DNA of 64,000 nt from CBDFHV01 sp965247705 (GCA_965247705.1 CBDFHV010000076.1:62001-126000); one strand, 5' to 3'; positions 1 through 8,651 are shown, counted from the stretch's first letter. The notes: generated by a model not told the origin, from the sequence alone. Translations and numbers: made by a program.

Positions 1-130
1 GCGATGGATCGGAATTTGCCCGGCGGGTGACGTCTGTTGTGATTGGCCCGCGATTCTTGGTTGCCACTTTGGGACGGGACGGGCCGGCCTGAGACCAGTG
101 AGCGTTCGAAGTGACCTGCCATTCCCCCCT
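1..130. other. unassigned left edge
   Basis: No convincing gene or RNA is seen between the window edge and the dispersed repeat that starts near 131. It could be the end of an intergenic region belonging to a gene outside the window. Confidence 0.4.
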
Positions 131-226
131 TCGTCATTGCCGGGCGTGTCCCGGTAATCCATGGAACAGGGCGGACTCCGGCGGGGCGGATGAATGGATA
201 CGCGGGACAAGCCCGCGCATGACGGT
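131..226. repeat. dispersed intergenic palindromic repeat
   Basis: Two arms, 131-162 (CGTCATTGCCGGGCGTGTCC onward) and 193-224 (ending GACAAGCCCGCGCATGACG), are imperfect inverted complements around a GC-rich loop. Translated, it gives the 'CRACPGNPW...WIRGTSPRMT' string often mis-annotated as small proteins in Alphaproteobacteria (recalled, not searched). It lies downstream of the minus-strand amidase stop at 408. It is best read as a non-coding repeat that may fold as an RNA hairpin. Confidence 0.75.
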
Positions 227-407
227 TTGGGGGAGGCTGTCGTCGCAAGCGTGTCCCGATCGAGAGACGTGCCCTGAAACGCCTCGAAATTGGCCGATCC
301 AGCCAACCGCGATTACGCCATGTCTCAGGCCCGCCCGCCTTTGACGCCCGTGGCGGTTTGGCGACCTTGAAGGGGTCCGTTCAAAAGCCTACGGGTACTA
401 TCCCGCC

Positions 408-1958
408 CTATCGCGCCGTCCAGTCGCCCAGGCTCTCCACGGCTTCGGCGAACCGAAGAAGAGTCGGCTCGCCCATATGGCGGCCCAGGAACTGGATGCC
501 GATGGGAAGGCCGTCGGCCATGGCGCAAGGCACGCTGATCGCCGGATGGCCGGTGATGGCGCTCTGGCAGGTATTGGCGATCATCTGCATGGCGTAGGAA
601 ACCCGTTCGTCGGGCGGCAGGTCGGCGGGCGGGATGGGGGTGGCGCGGAAGGGCACCGTGGGCATGGCCAGCACGTCGTAGCGGTCAAGCAGCCCGTCGT
701 AGGCGCGGCGGACGGGGCCTCGCAGGTTGTGGGCCCGGGCGTAATAGTGGCCGTGGTAGTGCCGGCGCAGATACTCGGCGAAAATCAGGACTGAACGGCG
801 GGCGGGCGACAGGTTGTTCGGATTGCCTCGCCACGCCCGGCCGTAGGCCTCCATCAGGCCCTCGTTGTAATCGCCGATGAAATTTGTTCCGACGGCATTG
901 GCCAGGATCATCGCCCCGTTGCCCTCGTTGTACATGGCGTTGAACAAGTAGACCGCGTCAGTGTGGGCGGGCAGGGAGACCTCTTCGACAACGGCGCCGA
1001 CCGCCGCGAGGCCGCGCAGGGTGTCGCGGACCGCCCCGTCCACCACGGCCTCGCTACCTGGCAGGCCCAGGTCTTCCCACGGCGCCTGGTCGAAGGCCTC
1101 CTTAACAAGGCCGACGCGCAGGCCACGGACCCCTTGCTCCAACGTCGCCGTGTAGTCCACATCGGGACTCTCGATCCCCCGCTGACGGGGGTCCAGCGGG
1201 TCGGGTCCGGCAAGCGCGTTCATGGCCAACGCCACGGTCTCGACGCTGGTCGCCAGGGGGCCGAGGGCCACCATGGTCATCTCCGAACCCACCAGACCCG
1301 TATAGGGCACGAGGCCGTATGTGGGGCGCAGACCGACGACCCCGCTCCACGAAGCCGGGATGCGGACCGAGCCGCCCTGGTCCGATCCCAGGGCCAGGTC
1401 GATGTCCCCCGCCACCAGTGCCGCAGCGCTGCCGCTCGAGGACCCGCCCGGCGCGTGGGTCGGCCTTCGCGGGTTGCGGACGGTGACGAAGGGGGAATTG
1501 CTATCGAAATCGTCCAAGCCGGCGCCGTCGGAGGCGATGGTCTTGCCCAGGATGGTGGCGCCGGCGTCCAACAACCGGGTCACGGCCGTGGCGTCCACGT
1601 CCGGCACGAAGGGCGTCTCGCCGGTGCCGATGAGCATGGGAATGCCCGCCACGCACATGTTGTCCTTCACCCCCACCGTCTTGTCGGCGAGGGGGCCGTC
1701 GGGGGCGCCCTTGATCTCGCTGCGCCAGTACCAGGCGTTCCACGGGTTCTCGCGACGGGGTGGGCGTCGGCCCGGGGGGCGGTCGTACTTCACCGTTGGC
1801 CGGTCGGGGGTCATGGCGTCGATATGGCGGCACGAGGCGAGAACCGGCCCCATCATGCGCCGATAGGACTCGGCTTCGTCGGGGCCGATGTCGATGCCGT
1901 GGCCGGCTGCGAGCTCGCGGATCAGCGCCGCGGACGGCAGGCGCGGCGCTTCGGTCAT
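408..1958 (-). CDS. amidase (amidase signature family)
   Basis: A 516-residue amidase-signature hydrolase, expected to hydrolyse a C-N amide bond using a Ser-cisSer-Lys triad. The Lys lies in GVKDN, the glycine/serine loop is PGGSSSGSAAALVAG, and the nucleophile Ser is in GSDQGGSVRIPAS. The reading frame is open upstream to 2174, but that extension is low-complexity Arg/Pro sequence overlapping the racemase gene. The ATG at 1958, which begins MTEAPRLPS and lies 7 bases after the racemase stop, is the better start. It is the last gene of a likely minus-strand transporter-racemase-amidase operon, so it may act on imported amides. The substrate cannot be read from sequence. Confidence 0.9.
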   Translation of the reverse strand: MTEAPRLPSAALIRELAAGHGIDIGPDEAESYRRMMGPVLASCRHIDAMTPDRPTVKYDRPPGRRPPRRENPWNAWYWRSEIKGAPDGPLADKTVGVKDNMCVAGIPMLIGTGETPFVPDVDATAVTRLLDAGATILGKTIASDGAGLDDFDSNSPFVTVRNPRRPTHAPGGSSSGSAAALVAGDIDLALGSDQGGSVRIPASWSGVVGLRPTYGLVPYTGLVGSEMTMVALGPLATSVETVALAMNALAGPDPLDPRQRGIESPDVDYTATLEQGVRGLRVGLVKEAFDQAPWEDLGLPGSEAVVDGAVRDTLRGLAAVGAVVEEVSLPAHTDAVYLFNAMYNEGNGAMILANAVGTNFIGDYNEGLMEAYGRAWRGNPNNLSPARRSVLIFAEYLRRHYHGHYYARAHNLRGPVRRAYDGLLDRYDVLAMPTVPFRATPIPPADLPPDERVSYAMQMIANTCQSAITGHPAISVPCAMADGLPIGIQFLGRHMGEPTLLRFAEAVESLGDWTAR

Positions 1959-1965
1959 CTCTTGT

Positions 1966-2763
1966 CTAGGCGGCGTCGGCGTCGGGGTCGCCAACCCGCA
2001 GGCTGCGGCCCTGGGGCGGGGCACCCTCGAACAGGCCCCAAGCGGCGATCTCGTCCTCGGGCGGCGCCTCGCTGCCCCAGCGGCGGCTGGGATACCAGCC
2101 GAAACGCCGGGCGCCGTCGGCCAGCATCTCGGCGTATTTGAGCGCCGCCGGAATGGCTTCCAGCACCGGCACACGCAGCGCCTCCTGCATGCGGGCGGCG
2201 AAACCGAACTCGACGGTACAGCCGAGGATCAGGACCTCCGCGCCGTCCTCCTCGACGCAGCGCCCCCCCGTGTCCAGCATGCGGTCGGCGGCATCGGCTC
2301 GATTCTGGAAGTCGTGAACCGCCAGTTCCGCTGCCCGCATGGAGACCATGCGGTCACCGTGTCCGTAGCGGCGGACGTTTTCGGTCATGCGGGGAATCCA
2401 CTTGCGCTTGCCCACCACCACCGAGAACGTATTGCCCAGGGTGGCGGCGATGGCCGTCGTTGCCTGGCACGGGCCGACGACGATCGCCTTGCGCCCGAAA
2501 TCTCGCGCAGCTCCCGCAAGGCCACATCGTAGTAACCGCCGCTGATGATGGCCGTCGTAGTCGGCGGCGCGGGCGCGGACGATGCGAATCAGGTCGGGCA
2601 GTATCAGGGCCTCGTAGGCGTGGTACTCCAGGTGCGTCGGCCGGTCGGGCGGCAGCCCCTGAAAATCGACCACCGTGTCGGGGCGGCGGGCGGCATTCAG
2701 CAGGCGCGCCATGCCTTCGGCGTAACGGCTGCGCCCCGTTGGGCTGATGTAGAGGATGTGCAT
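1966..2763 (-). CDS. Asp/Glu/hydantoin racemase family protein, locally frame-shifted
   Basis: 265 residues. Family traits are the N-terminal MHILYISPTG strand, GPCQATTA and the C-terminal ILGCTVEFG with its candidate catalytic Cys. Between DYD (about residue 70) and KAIVVGPC the annotated frame reads poor GHHQRRLLRCG sequence. The +1 frame over the same bases reads IISGGYYDVALRELREISG, which is what the family should have. One extra G near 2553 and one missing base near 2490 would explain this, leaving the total frame intact. Even in the corrected patch, the usual first Cys (CF.D) is replaced by GYYD, so the racemase chemistry is uncertain. It lies after the ABC transporter genes, separated by a palindromic element. 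Confidence 0.78.
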   Translation of the reverse strand: MHILYISPTGRSRYAEGMARLLNAARRPDTVVDFQGLPPDRPTHLEYHAYEALILPDLIRIVRARAADYDGHHQRRLLRCGLAGAARDFGRKAIVVGPCQATTAIAATLGNTFSVVVGKRKWIPRMTENVRRYGHGDRMVSMRAAELAVHDFQNRADAADRMLDTGGRCVEEDGAEVLILGCTVEFGFAARMQEALRVPVLEAIPAALKYAEMLADGARRFGWYPSRRWGSEAPPEDEIAAWGLFEGAPPQGRSLRVGDPDADAA

Positions 2764-2849
2764 TCGCGCCTCCGGTCAGACGGTCCGGGGAAGTATAGGC
2801 TTGGCGGGCTTGGCTGCGGAAGGGGCGCCTCGTCAATCGGTCAGTGCAC

Positions 2850-3117
2850 TAGTGCCCCCCATCTCAATTCCCGGCCCCATACGACGGCCTTGCGCGTTCA
2901 TCCGGCCAGGCGCGGGACGCGCGGCGATGCTGGAGCATCGCAAGCGTCCCGCAACGCCGCCGGGGGACGCGCAAGGCCGCCCGCTGGGTCGCTTTTCCCG
3001 TCCCCTCGGGGCGTCGGCGACGCTTGACGATGGCCCCGCATCGCCGGCGCGCCGCCTCCTGCCAAGGGAACGGGAAAAGCGATCGTATGGGGTGGGGAAT
3101 TGCGATGGGGGGCACTA
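2850..3117. mobile_element. TA-flanked palindromic mini-element (MITE candidate)
   Basis: A 264-base element bounded by TA dinucleotides at 2850-2851 and 3116-3117. Its terminal inverted repeats are about 35 bases (GTGCCCCCCATC..CAATTCC...CCATACGA) with about three mismatches. The interior holds further nested inverted repeats (GCCTTGCGCG/CGCGCAAGGC and CGCTTTTCCCGT/ACGGGAAAAGCG), so most of it can fold. There is no coding capacity. TA duplication and GTG...CAC ends fit an IS630/Tc1-type target choice. The right TA lies within the TAG stop codon of the ATPase gene at 3115. It fills most of the gap of about 350 bases before the racemase. Confidence 0.7.
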
Positions 3118-4095
3118 ACCGTCATGCAAATGACAGGCCGACCGGTGCCCCGGCGCGATTTCTCGGACTATCGGTTCCTCTTCGGCGCAGCGGGCGAAGG
3201 CGTGGGGGCAACGGTCGCGAAAGCGGCAGCCGGATGGCGGTTTGCGGGCGTCTGGTACGCCGCCGGTGATGGGCAGCGGGTCGTGGGACTGGTTCACGTG
3301 GGGGACGGGGACCGCCTGAACCAGGGCCTTGGTGTAGGGATGCTGGGGCGAGCGCACCACGTCTTCCGTCGGGCCGTCCTCGACGATCTTGCCCAGGTAC
3401 ATGACGATTGTCCGCTCGCACACGTAGTGGACCATGGAAATGTCGTGGGAGACGTAGACCGCCGTCAACCCCATGGTATCGCGGACCTCGCGCATGACGT
3501 TGAGCACCCCGGCGCGGACACTGACGTCCAACATGGACACCGGCTCGTCGGCGACCAGGAACTTGGGTTCCAGCACCAGGGCGCGGGCCAGAACCACCCG
3601 TTGCAGCTGGCCGCCGGAAATCTCATGGGGGAACGAGTCGAAATAGGCGCCCACGTCCGGCAGGTGGACCCGATGCATGGCGGTCATCAGGCGCTCGTCA
3701 TATTGGTCGGCCGGAATGCCCGCGTTTCGTAGCGGTTCCACCAGGGAGCGGTAAATGGTGAAGCGCGGATTCAGAGCTTCGTAGGGGTTTTGGAAGACCA
3801 ATTGGGCCCGCCGCCGATAAGACTTCAGATCCGGCCCCTTGAGGGACTGGAGATCCCGGCCCTCGAAGGTGACGGAACCCTCGGTCGGCGTCGTCAGCTT
3901 CAGCAGCAGCCGCCCGGTAGTGGTCTTGCCGCAGCCGGACTCTCCCAACAGGCCGACCGTCTCCCCGTCGCCGATGGTGAAGTCCACGCCGTCGACGGCC
4001 CGCACCACGGGCTTCTGGCCGCGCACGATCTCCAGCAGATCGCGGGAGACGGGGAAGTGCTTGGTCAGGCCGCGGGCTTCGACGAGGGCATCCAT
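3115..4095 (-). CDS. oligopeptide/dipeptide ABC transporter ATPase (DppF/OppF type)
   Basis: 326-residue cytoplasmic ATP-binding subunit. Walker A GESGCGKTT is at about residues 51-59, signature ISGGQLQR at 159-166, Walker B LVADEP at 180-185, and a switch His lies in VSHD. The C-terminal oligopeptide-transporter extension carries the Cys-rich GCRFRDRCPH...C pattern seen in Opp/Dpp ATPases, some of which bind an Fe-S cluster. The start overlaps the end of the partner ATPase by 31 bases. The TAG stop is at the edge of a palindromic mini-element. The substrate class is peptides or similar compounds by family only. Confidence 0.93.
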   Translation of the reverse strand: MDALVEARGLTKHFPVSRDLLEIVRGQKPVVRAVDGVDFTIGDGETVGLLGESGCGKTTTGRLLLKLTTPTEGSVTFEGRDLQSLKGPDLKSYRRRAQLVFQNPYEALNPRFTIYRSLVEPLRNAGIPADQYDERLMTAMHRVHLPDVGAYFDSFPHEISGGQLQRVVLARALVLEPKFLVADEPVSMLDVSVRAGVLNVMREVRDTMGLTAVYVSHDISMVHYVCERTIVMYLGKIVEDGPTEDVVRSPQHPYTKALVQAVPVPHVNQSHDPLPITGGVPDARKPPSGCRFRDRCPHAFARCAEEEPIVREIAPGHRSACHLHDG

Positions 4096-5087
4096 GTCTC
4101 GACCTTCTCGGCTTGTCGGCGCAGGGCGTCGGATTCATCGCTTCGCCAGCACGCGGCGCGGTGGCCCGGCGCCATGTCGAGGAGCGGCGGCGGCGTTTCC
4201 CGACAACGCGGTTCGGCAAATGGACAGCGCTCGGCGAACGGACAGCCGGGTGGCGGCGCCAGCAGGTCGGGCGGTGCGCCCTCGATGGGAATGAGGGTGC
4301 CGCCGGTGCGCTTGAGATCGGGAAAAGCGTTGTAGAGTCCCATGGTGTAGGGATGGTTGGGCCTGGATAGGACGGTATCGGTGGGGCCCGTTTCGGCCAC
4401 CTTGCCGGCGTACATGACCACCACCTGTTCGCAAGCGTAGGCGACAACGCTGATGTCATGGGTGACCAGGATGACCGATATGCCAAGCCGCCGCTGCAGG
4501 TCCTTGAAGGTATCGAGGACCTGGCGCTGCACGATCACGTCGAGCGCCGTGACCGGTTCGTCGGCGATCACCAACTTCGGCTCCAACGCCAGCGCCACCG
4601 CGATGGCCGCCCGCTGTCGCATGCCGCCGCTGAACTGGTGCGGATAGTCGCGCAGACGGCGGGCGTCGAGGCCGACCATTTCGAACAGCTCCACCGCCCG
4701 GGCCCGGGCCCGCTGTTTGTCGACGCCGCCCCGGTCCACCAGCACCTCGACGATCTGGCTTTCGACTCGATAGACCGGGTCCAGGGAATTCATCGCGCTT
4801 TGCGGAATGAAGGCGATGTCGCGCCAGCGGAACGCCGACATGTCACGTTCCGGCAGGGTGGCCAGGTCCTGACCGTCGAACAGCATGCTGCCGCCGGCGA
4901 TGGTCGCGGTCTTGGGCATGACTCGGGTAATCGCCCGCGCCACCGTGGTCTTGCCGCAGCCGGACTCTCCCACCAGGCCCACCATCTGGCCTTCCGGCAC
5001 GTCGAAAGACACGCCGTCCACGGCGTGGGCCACGCCCCGTCGGGTCCGGTAATAGACCTGCAGGTCCTGGATGGAGAGAACGGCCAG
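4065..5087 (-). CDS. peptide ABC transporter ATPase (DppD/OppD type), unusual start
   Basis: ATP-binding partner with Walker A GESGCGKTT, signature FSGGMRQR, Walker B LVIADEP and the C-terminal Cys-rich GCPFAERCPF...C extension. The first conventional start is GTG at 5033, but this would remove the conserved first beta-strand. In-frame sequence upstream reads LAVLSIQDLQVYYRTRRGV, a normal N-terminus of this family, and begins at a CTG at 5087, just 5 bases after the permease stop. No ATG, GTG or TTG lies between 5034 and the upstream in-frame stop. So either CTG is used or a base is wrong. It overlaps the next ATPase gene. Confidence 0.9.
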   Translation of the reverse strand: MAVLSIQDLQVYYRTRRGVAHAVDGVSFDVPEGQMVGLVGESGCGKTTVARAITRVMPKTATIAGGSMLFDGQDLATLPERDMSAFRWRDIAFIPQSAMNSLDPVYRVESQIVEVLVDRGGVDKQRARARAVELFEMVGLDARRLRDYPHQFSGGMRQRAAIAVALALEPKLVIADEPVTALDVIVQRQVLDTFKDLQRRLGISVILVTHDISVVAYACEQVVVMYAGKVAETGPTDTVLSRPNHPYTMGLYNAFPDLKRTGGTLIPIEGAPPDLLAPPPGCPFAERCPFAEPRCRETPPPLLDMAPGHRAACWRSDESDALRRQAEKVETWMPSSKPAA

Positions 5088-5091
5088 GTCG

Positions 5092-6021
5092 CTACTCCCT
5101 CAGCTTGGGGAACAGAAGCTCCTCGTAGCCGCGGCTGATGAAGAAGCCGGCGACGACCACGAGGACGATGCAGATCCCGGGCGGGACGAACCAGTGGTAC
5201 TGGCCCCGGGACAGGGCCTGGGACAGGTAGGCGTCCTGGAGCATGAAGCCCCACGAGATTACCTCCGCGTCGCCGAAACCCAGGAAGCTCACGCCGGCCT
5301 CCGTCAGGATCGCCCAGCCGATGGCGATCGAGCCGTAGAGGAAGGACAGCGGAAGGATGTTGGGCATGATGTGGACGAAGATGATGCGTGCGGTGCTGGA
5401 GCCGGTCACCCGCGCCGCCTCGACGAAGGCCCGCTCGCGCAGGGACAGCACCTGACTGCGCACCACCCGGCCGGTGTTGGGCCACAGCAGCAGCGCCATC
5501 GCCAAGACCACGTTCCACATACTGGGGTCGAGGAAGGCGGCCAGCACGATGACGAAGGGCAGGAACGGGATGCCCAGCGCCACGTCGGCGAGGCGCATGA
5601 TCACGGTGTCGATAAGGCCGCCGAAATAGCCCGAAACCAATCCGACGAAAGTTCCCGCCACCACCACCATGAAGGCCGCCGTGACCCCGATCAGCAGCGC
5701 GCTTCGGGTGCCATAGATCAACTGCGAATAGATGTCCTTGCCCAGGTTGGTGGTGCCCAGGATGTGGCCGTCGGTCATGGGTAATATGCCCGCCTTGAGC
5801 TGGCCCGCGTCGGTGAACAGGATTTCCAAGGGATCGTGGGTGGCGAGGCCGTCGGCAAGCAGGGCGACGAGCACGAACAGCAGATAGATGATCAGGCCGG
5901 CGAGGGCGAAAGGGTCGCGGGACGGCAGGGCCAAGGTCCGCACGGTGGCGTCGAGGGCGCGCCGCACCAGACTGCGGCGCCGGTACGCGGCGCGGACGGG
6001 GGCGTCAGGCGGCGCGGCCAA
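5092..6021 (-). CDS. peptide ABC transporter permease (DppC/OppC type)
   Basis: 309-residue inner-membrane permease with an N-terminal helix (LIIYLLFVLVALLAD), an extracytoplasmic region ending in HILGTTNLGKDIYSQLIYGTR, and a BPD_transp_1 core. The EAA loop that docks the ATPase is EAARVTGSS...HIMPNI. The C-terminus FFISRGYEELLFPKL departs from the usual GDGLRDxLDP ending of the paralogues at 18 and 22 kb, so this transporter belongs to a different subgroup. It overlaps the upstream permease by 17 bases. Confidence 0.92.
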   Translation of the reverse strand: MAAPPDAPVRAAYRRRSLVRRALDATVRTLALPSRDPFALAGLIIYLLFVLVALLADGLATHDPLEILFTDAGQLKAGILPMTDGHILGTTNLGKDIYSQLIYGTRSALLIGVTAAFMVVVAGTFVGLVSGYFGGLIDTVIMRLADVALGIPFLPFVIVLAAFLDPSMWNVVLAMALLLWPNTGRVVRSQVLSLRERAFVEAARVTGSSTARIIFVHIMPNILPLSFLYGSIAIGWAILTEAGVSFLGFGDAEVISWGFMLQDAYLSQALSRGQYHWFVPPGICIVLVVVAGFFISRGYEELLFPKLRE

Positions 6022-6991
6022 GGGACACCCGTGGGTCGAGCACCGTATAAAGCAGGTCGGCGATGAAGTTCATGATCACCAGGACGGCGGTGATCAGCAG
6101 GAAGGCTCCTTGTGCCAAGGGGTAGTCGCTGCCGGCGACGGCGCCCACCAGGACCCGCCCCAGGCCCGGCCAACTGAAGACCGTCTCGACCACTACGTTT
6201 CCGCCGACGGAAAAGCCGACACTGAGGGCAAACGTGGTCACCACCGGCAGCAGGGCGTTGCGGGCGCAGTGGTGCATGACGATGGACCACTGGGACAGGC
6301 CCTTCATGCGGGCCATGGTGACGAATTCCTCCTGCATCACCTCCAGCATGTTGGAGCGCATGAGCAGCAGGGGCAGGCCCTGGAGGTAGATGGCCAGGGT
6401 GAGGGCGGGCAGGGCGAGGTGGGACATGAAGTCGGCCGAGAAAATGCGCGCCCATTCGCTGTCGAACTCGGCACCGGCGGAGGTCGCGCCGCCGGCGGGA
6501 AACCAACCCAGGTTGAAGCTGAACACGGCCAACAGGACCATGCCCAGCCAGAATTCCGGCGCCGCGCGCAGAGTCAGCACCAGCGGAATCCCGAAGCCTT
6601 CAACCCAGGTGCCCCGCTTCCACGCCAGGTAGGCGCCCGCCGGGATGCCGATCACGTAGGCGACGATCAGGGCGCCAAGGGTCAGGATGATGGTGTTGAA
6701 AAACGCTTCCACCAGGATGTCCGACACCGGCATCCGATAGAAGAACGACTGACCCAGGTTGCCCTGGGCCAATTCCCCGAGGAACAGCAGGTACTGCTTG
6801 AAGAGCGACTGGTCGAGTCCGAACTGGCGCAGGATCAGTTCCTGCTGTTCGGGTGTGAAGTTGGGATCGATGTAGGCGGACAGGGGGTTCCCCGGCATCA
6901 GCCGGAACATGAGAAACAGGATGGTTCCGGTGGCCCACAGCACCAAGAGCATCTGCAGCAGCTTGCTCAGGATGCGCGGTAGTCCCGCCAC
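6005..6991 (-). CDS. peptide ABC transporter permease (DppB/OppB type)
   Basis: 328-residue permease with an N-terminal helix (LLQMLLVLWATGTILFLMFR) followed by the MPGNP motif typical of DppB, then a BPD_transp_1 domain with the EAA-like loop TMARMKGLSQW. The open frame extends to 7090. The GTG at 6991 is preferred because a GGGGGGA Shine-Dalgarno sequence lies about 8 bases upstream and homology starts there. It is the first gene of the minus-strand operon. No substrate-binding protein gene is adjacent, so one must be encoded elsewhere or shared. Confidence 0.9.
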   Translation of the reverse strand: MAGLPRILSKLLQMLLVLWATGTILFLMFRLMPGNPLSAYIDPNFTPEQQELILRQFGLDQSLFKQYLLFLGELAQGNLGQSFFYRMPVSDILVEAFFNTIILTLGALIVAYVIGIPAGAYLAWKRGTWVEGFGIPLVLTLRAAPEFWLGMVLLAVFSFNLGWFPAGGATSAGAEFDSEWARIFSADFMSHLALPALTLAIYLQGLPLLLMRSNMLEVMQEEFVTMARMKGLSQWSIVMHHCARNALLPVVTTFALSVGFSVGGNVVVETVFSWPGLGRVLVGAVAGSDYPLAQGAFLLITAVLVIMNFIADLLYTVLDPRVSLGRAA

Positions 6992-7154
6992 GTGATTTGT
7001 CCCCCCGGAAAACGGCTGAACGCACAGTCTGACGGAACGCGGTGATTCCGTAAACAGGTGGCCCGCGCGCCCGATCCGTCCTATCGGCACCGCCGACCCT
7101 TGGTATGATGTCGCCGGTCACGGACAGAGGAAACACCGCAAGGGAGGTTGTCAT

Positions 7155-7922
7155 ATGGACCTGAGCATCGGCGGCAAACGGGCGATCGTGACCGGTGGCA
7201 CAAAGGGAATCGGCCGCGCGGTGGGGGAGCTTCTGGCCGACGAAGGCTGCTCGGTGGCCATCTGTGCCCGCGACGCACAAGCGGTCGGGGCGCAGGTCGC
7301 CACCCTCGCGGCAAAAGGCGTTGGCGCCATGGGCCAGGCGCTCGACGTGCGCGACGGCGCGGCGCTGGGCGCATGGATCGACGACGTGGACTCGGCCTTC
7401 GGCGGTATCGACATCTACGTCGCCAACGTAAGTGCCCTGTCCGGCACTGGTGCCGTGGACGAGTCCGAATGGCGCCACAGCTTCGAGACCGATATGCTGG
7501 GCACCGTCAACGGCATCGAGGCGGCGGTGCCGGCTCTGGAGCGCTCCGAATCCGGGGCCGTTGTCATTATCGCCACCACCGGCGCCTTCGAGGTGTTCGG
7601 CCCCCGCCGCCCCTACGGCGCTGTCAAGGCGGCGAACCTCACCTGCATGAAGTACCTCAGCCGCGATCTGGCTCCCCAAGGGGTGCGGGTCAACGCGGTG
7701 TCGCCGGGCTCCATCTACTTCGAAGGCGGAACATGGGACAGACGCCGCCGGGAGGAGCCGGAAAAGTATCGCCGGACCCTGGAAATGAACCCGCTGGGCC
7801 GCATGGGCCGGCCCGAGGAAGTGGCCCGGGCGGTGGCGTTCCTGGCCAGTCCCGCGGCCAGTTTCGTCACCGGCACCAACTTGGTGGTTGACGGCGGCCT
7901 CACCGCCCGTGTGCAGTACTGA
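7155..7922 (+). CDS. SDR-family NAD(P)-dependent oxidoreductase
   Basis: 255-residue short-chain dehydrogenase. The cofactor loop is TGGTKGIG at about residues 14-21, the N-A-N region is YVANVS, and the catalytic Tyr-Lys is in RPYGAVKAAN. The usual catalytic Ser position reads ATTG, so Thr probably replaces Ser. The C-terminus VTGTNLVVDGGLT is typical. A GGGAGG Shine-Dalgarno sequence precedes the ATG. It heads a plus-strand set (SDR, RraA-like, M14-type, DUF1194) divergent from the ABC operon. The substrate is unknown. Confidence 0.92.
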   Translation: MDLSIGGKRAIVTGGTKGIGRAVGELLADEGCSVAICARDAQAVGAQVATLAAKGVGAMGQALDVRDGAALGAWIDDVDSAFGGIDIYVANVSALSGTGAVDESEWRHSFETDMLGTVNGIEAAVPALERSESGAVVIIATTGAFEVFGPRRPYGAVKAANLTCMKYLSRDLAPQGVRVNAVSPGSIYFEGGTWDRRRREEPEKYRRTLEMNPLGRMGRPEEVARAVAFLASPAASFVTGTNLVVDGGLTARVQY

Positions 7923-7949
7923 TCACAAGTCCAATCCAGGGGGAACGTC

Positions 7950-8651
7950 ATGATCCGAATCAACGAGATGCCGCCGCGGGTCGCCCCGGCCCTGTTGGAA
8001 GAGCTGGCCCAGTGCCGCACGGAAACCATCGGCCACCACCGACACTGGGGTTTCGTGCATGGCGCCATCGCCCCGGTCATGCCCGAGCGCAAGGTGGTCG
8101 GCACCGCCGTCACCATCGCCTGCCCCGGCCACGATTCCGGCGTGATCCCCTATCTGATCGGCATGCTGCGGCCCGGCGATTTCATCTGCATCGACCGGTT
8201 GGGCGACAACCACAACTCCTGCTGGGGCGGCGGCACCACGTTGGCGGCCCAGGTGAACGGCGCCGTCGGGCTGGTCATCGACGGGCCGTCCACGGGCTCG
8301 TCGAAGTTCCGCGAGTACGATCTTCCGGCCTGGATCCGGGGCTATACCCCCATTACCTGCCATCCCTATGGCCAGGGAGGCGGCATCAACATCCCGATCA
8401 GCGTCAGCGGCGCCGTCATCCTGCCGGGCTACGCGATCCTGGCCGACGAAAGCGGCGTGGTGGCCCTGCCGCCCGAGGACGTGCCCTACCTGGTGGAAGG
8501 CGCCCTTCAGAAACAGGCCGGACAGCCGGCCAGCCTGCAGGCCATGCGCGACGGCCTGAAGCCGGCGGATCGCCTCGGCATCAAGGACAAGATCGAACAG
8601 GAAGCCGCCAAGTGGGACGAGGCGCGCCAAGAAGCGCTGAGCCGCTCTTGA
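7950..8651 (+). CDS. RraA / HMG-aldolase-like family protein
   Basis: 233-residue protein of the RraA-like fold (family of 4-hydroxy-4-methyl-2-oxoglutarate/oxaloacetate lyases and the RNase E inhibitor RraA). Visible landmarks are the MLRPGDFICID strand, the nucleotide-like GGGTTLAAQVNGAVGLVIDG segment and a proline-rich ADESGVVALPPED end. The active-site Arg-Asp that normally follows VIDG is replaced by a PSTGSSKFRE insertion, so the canonical aldolase reaction is doubtful. It lies 27 bases after the SDR gene and 19 before the M14-type gene, so is probably co-transcribed. Confidence 0.82.
   Translation: MIRINEMPPRVAPALLEELAQCRTETIGHHRHWGFVHGAIAPVMPERKVVGTAVTIACPGHDSGVIPYLIGMLRPGDFICIDRLGDNHNSCWGGGTTLAAQVNGAVGLVIDGPSTGSSKFREYDLPAWIRGYTPITCHPYGQGGGINIPISVSGAVILPGYAILADESGVVALPPEDVPYLVEGALQKQAGQPASLQAMRDGLKPADRLGIKDKIEQEAAKWDEARQEALSRS

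Noticed and set aside
111..344. ORF of 77 codons in the left edge
   Set aside because: It translates a dispersed palindromic repeat (CRACPGNPW/WIRGTSPRMT) and has no independent support.
963..2141. Long plus-strand ORF opposite the amidase
   Set aside because: It is the antisense shadow of a clear amidase gene in GC-rich DNA; its composition has no domain features.
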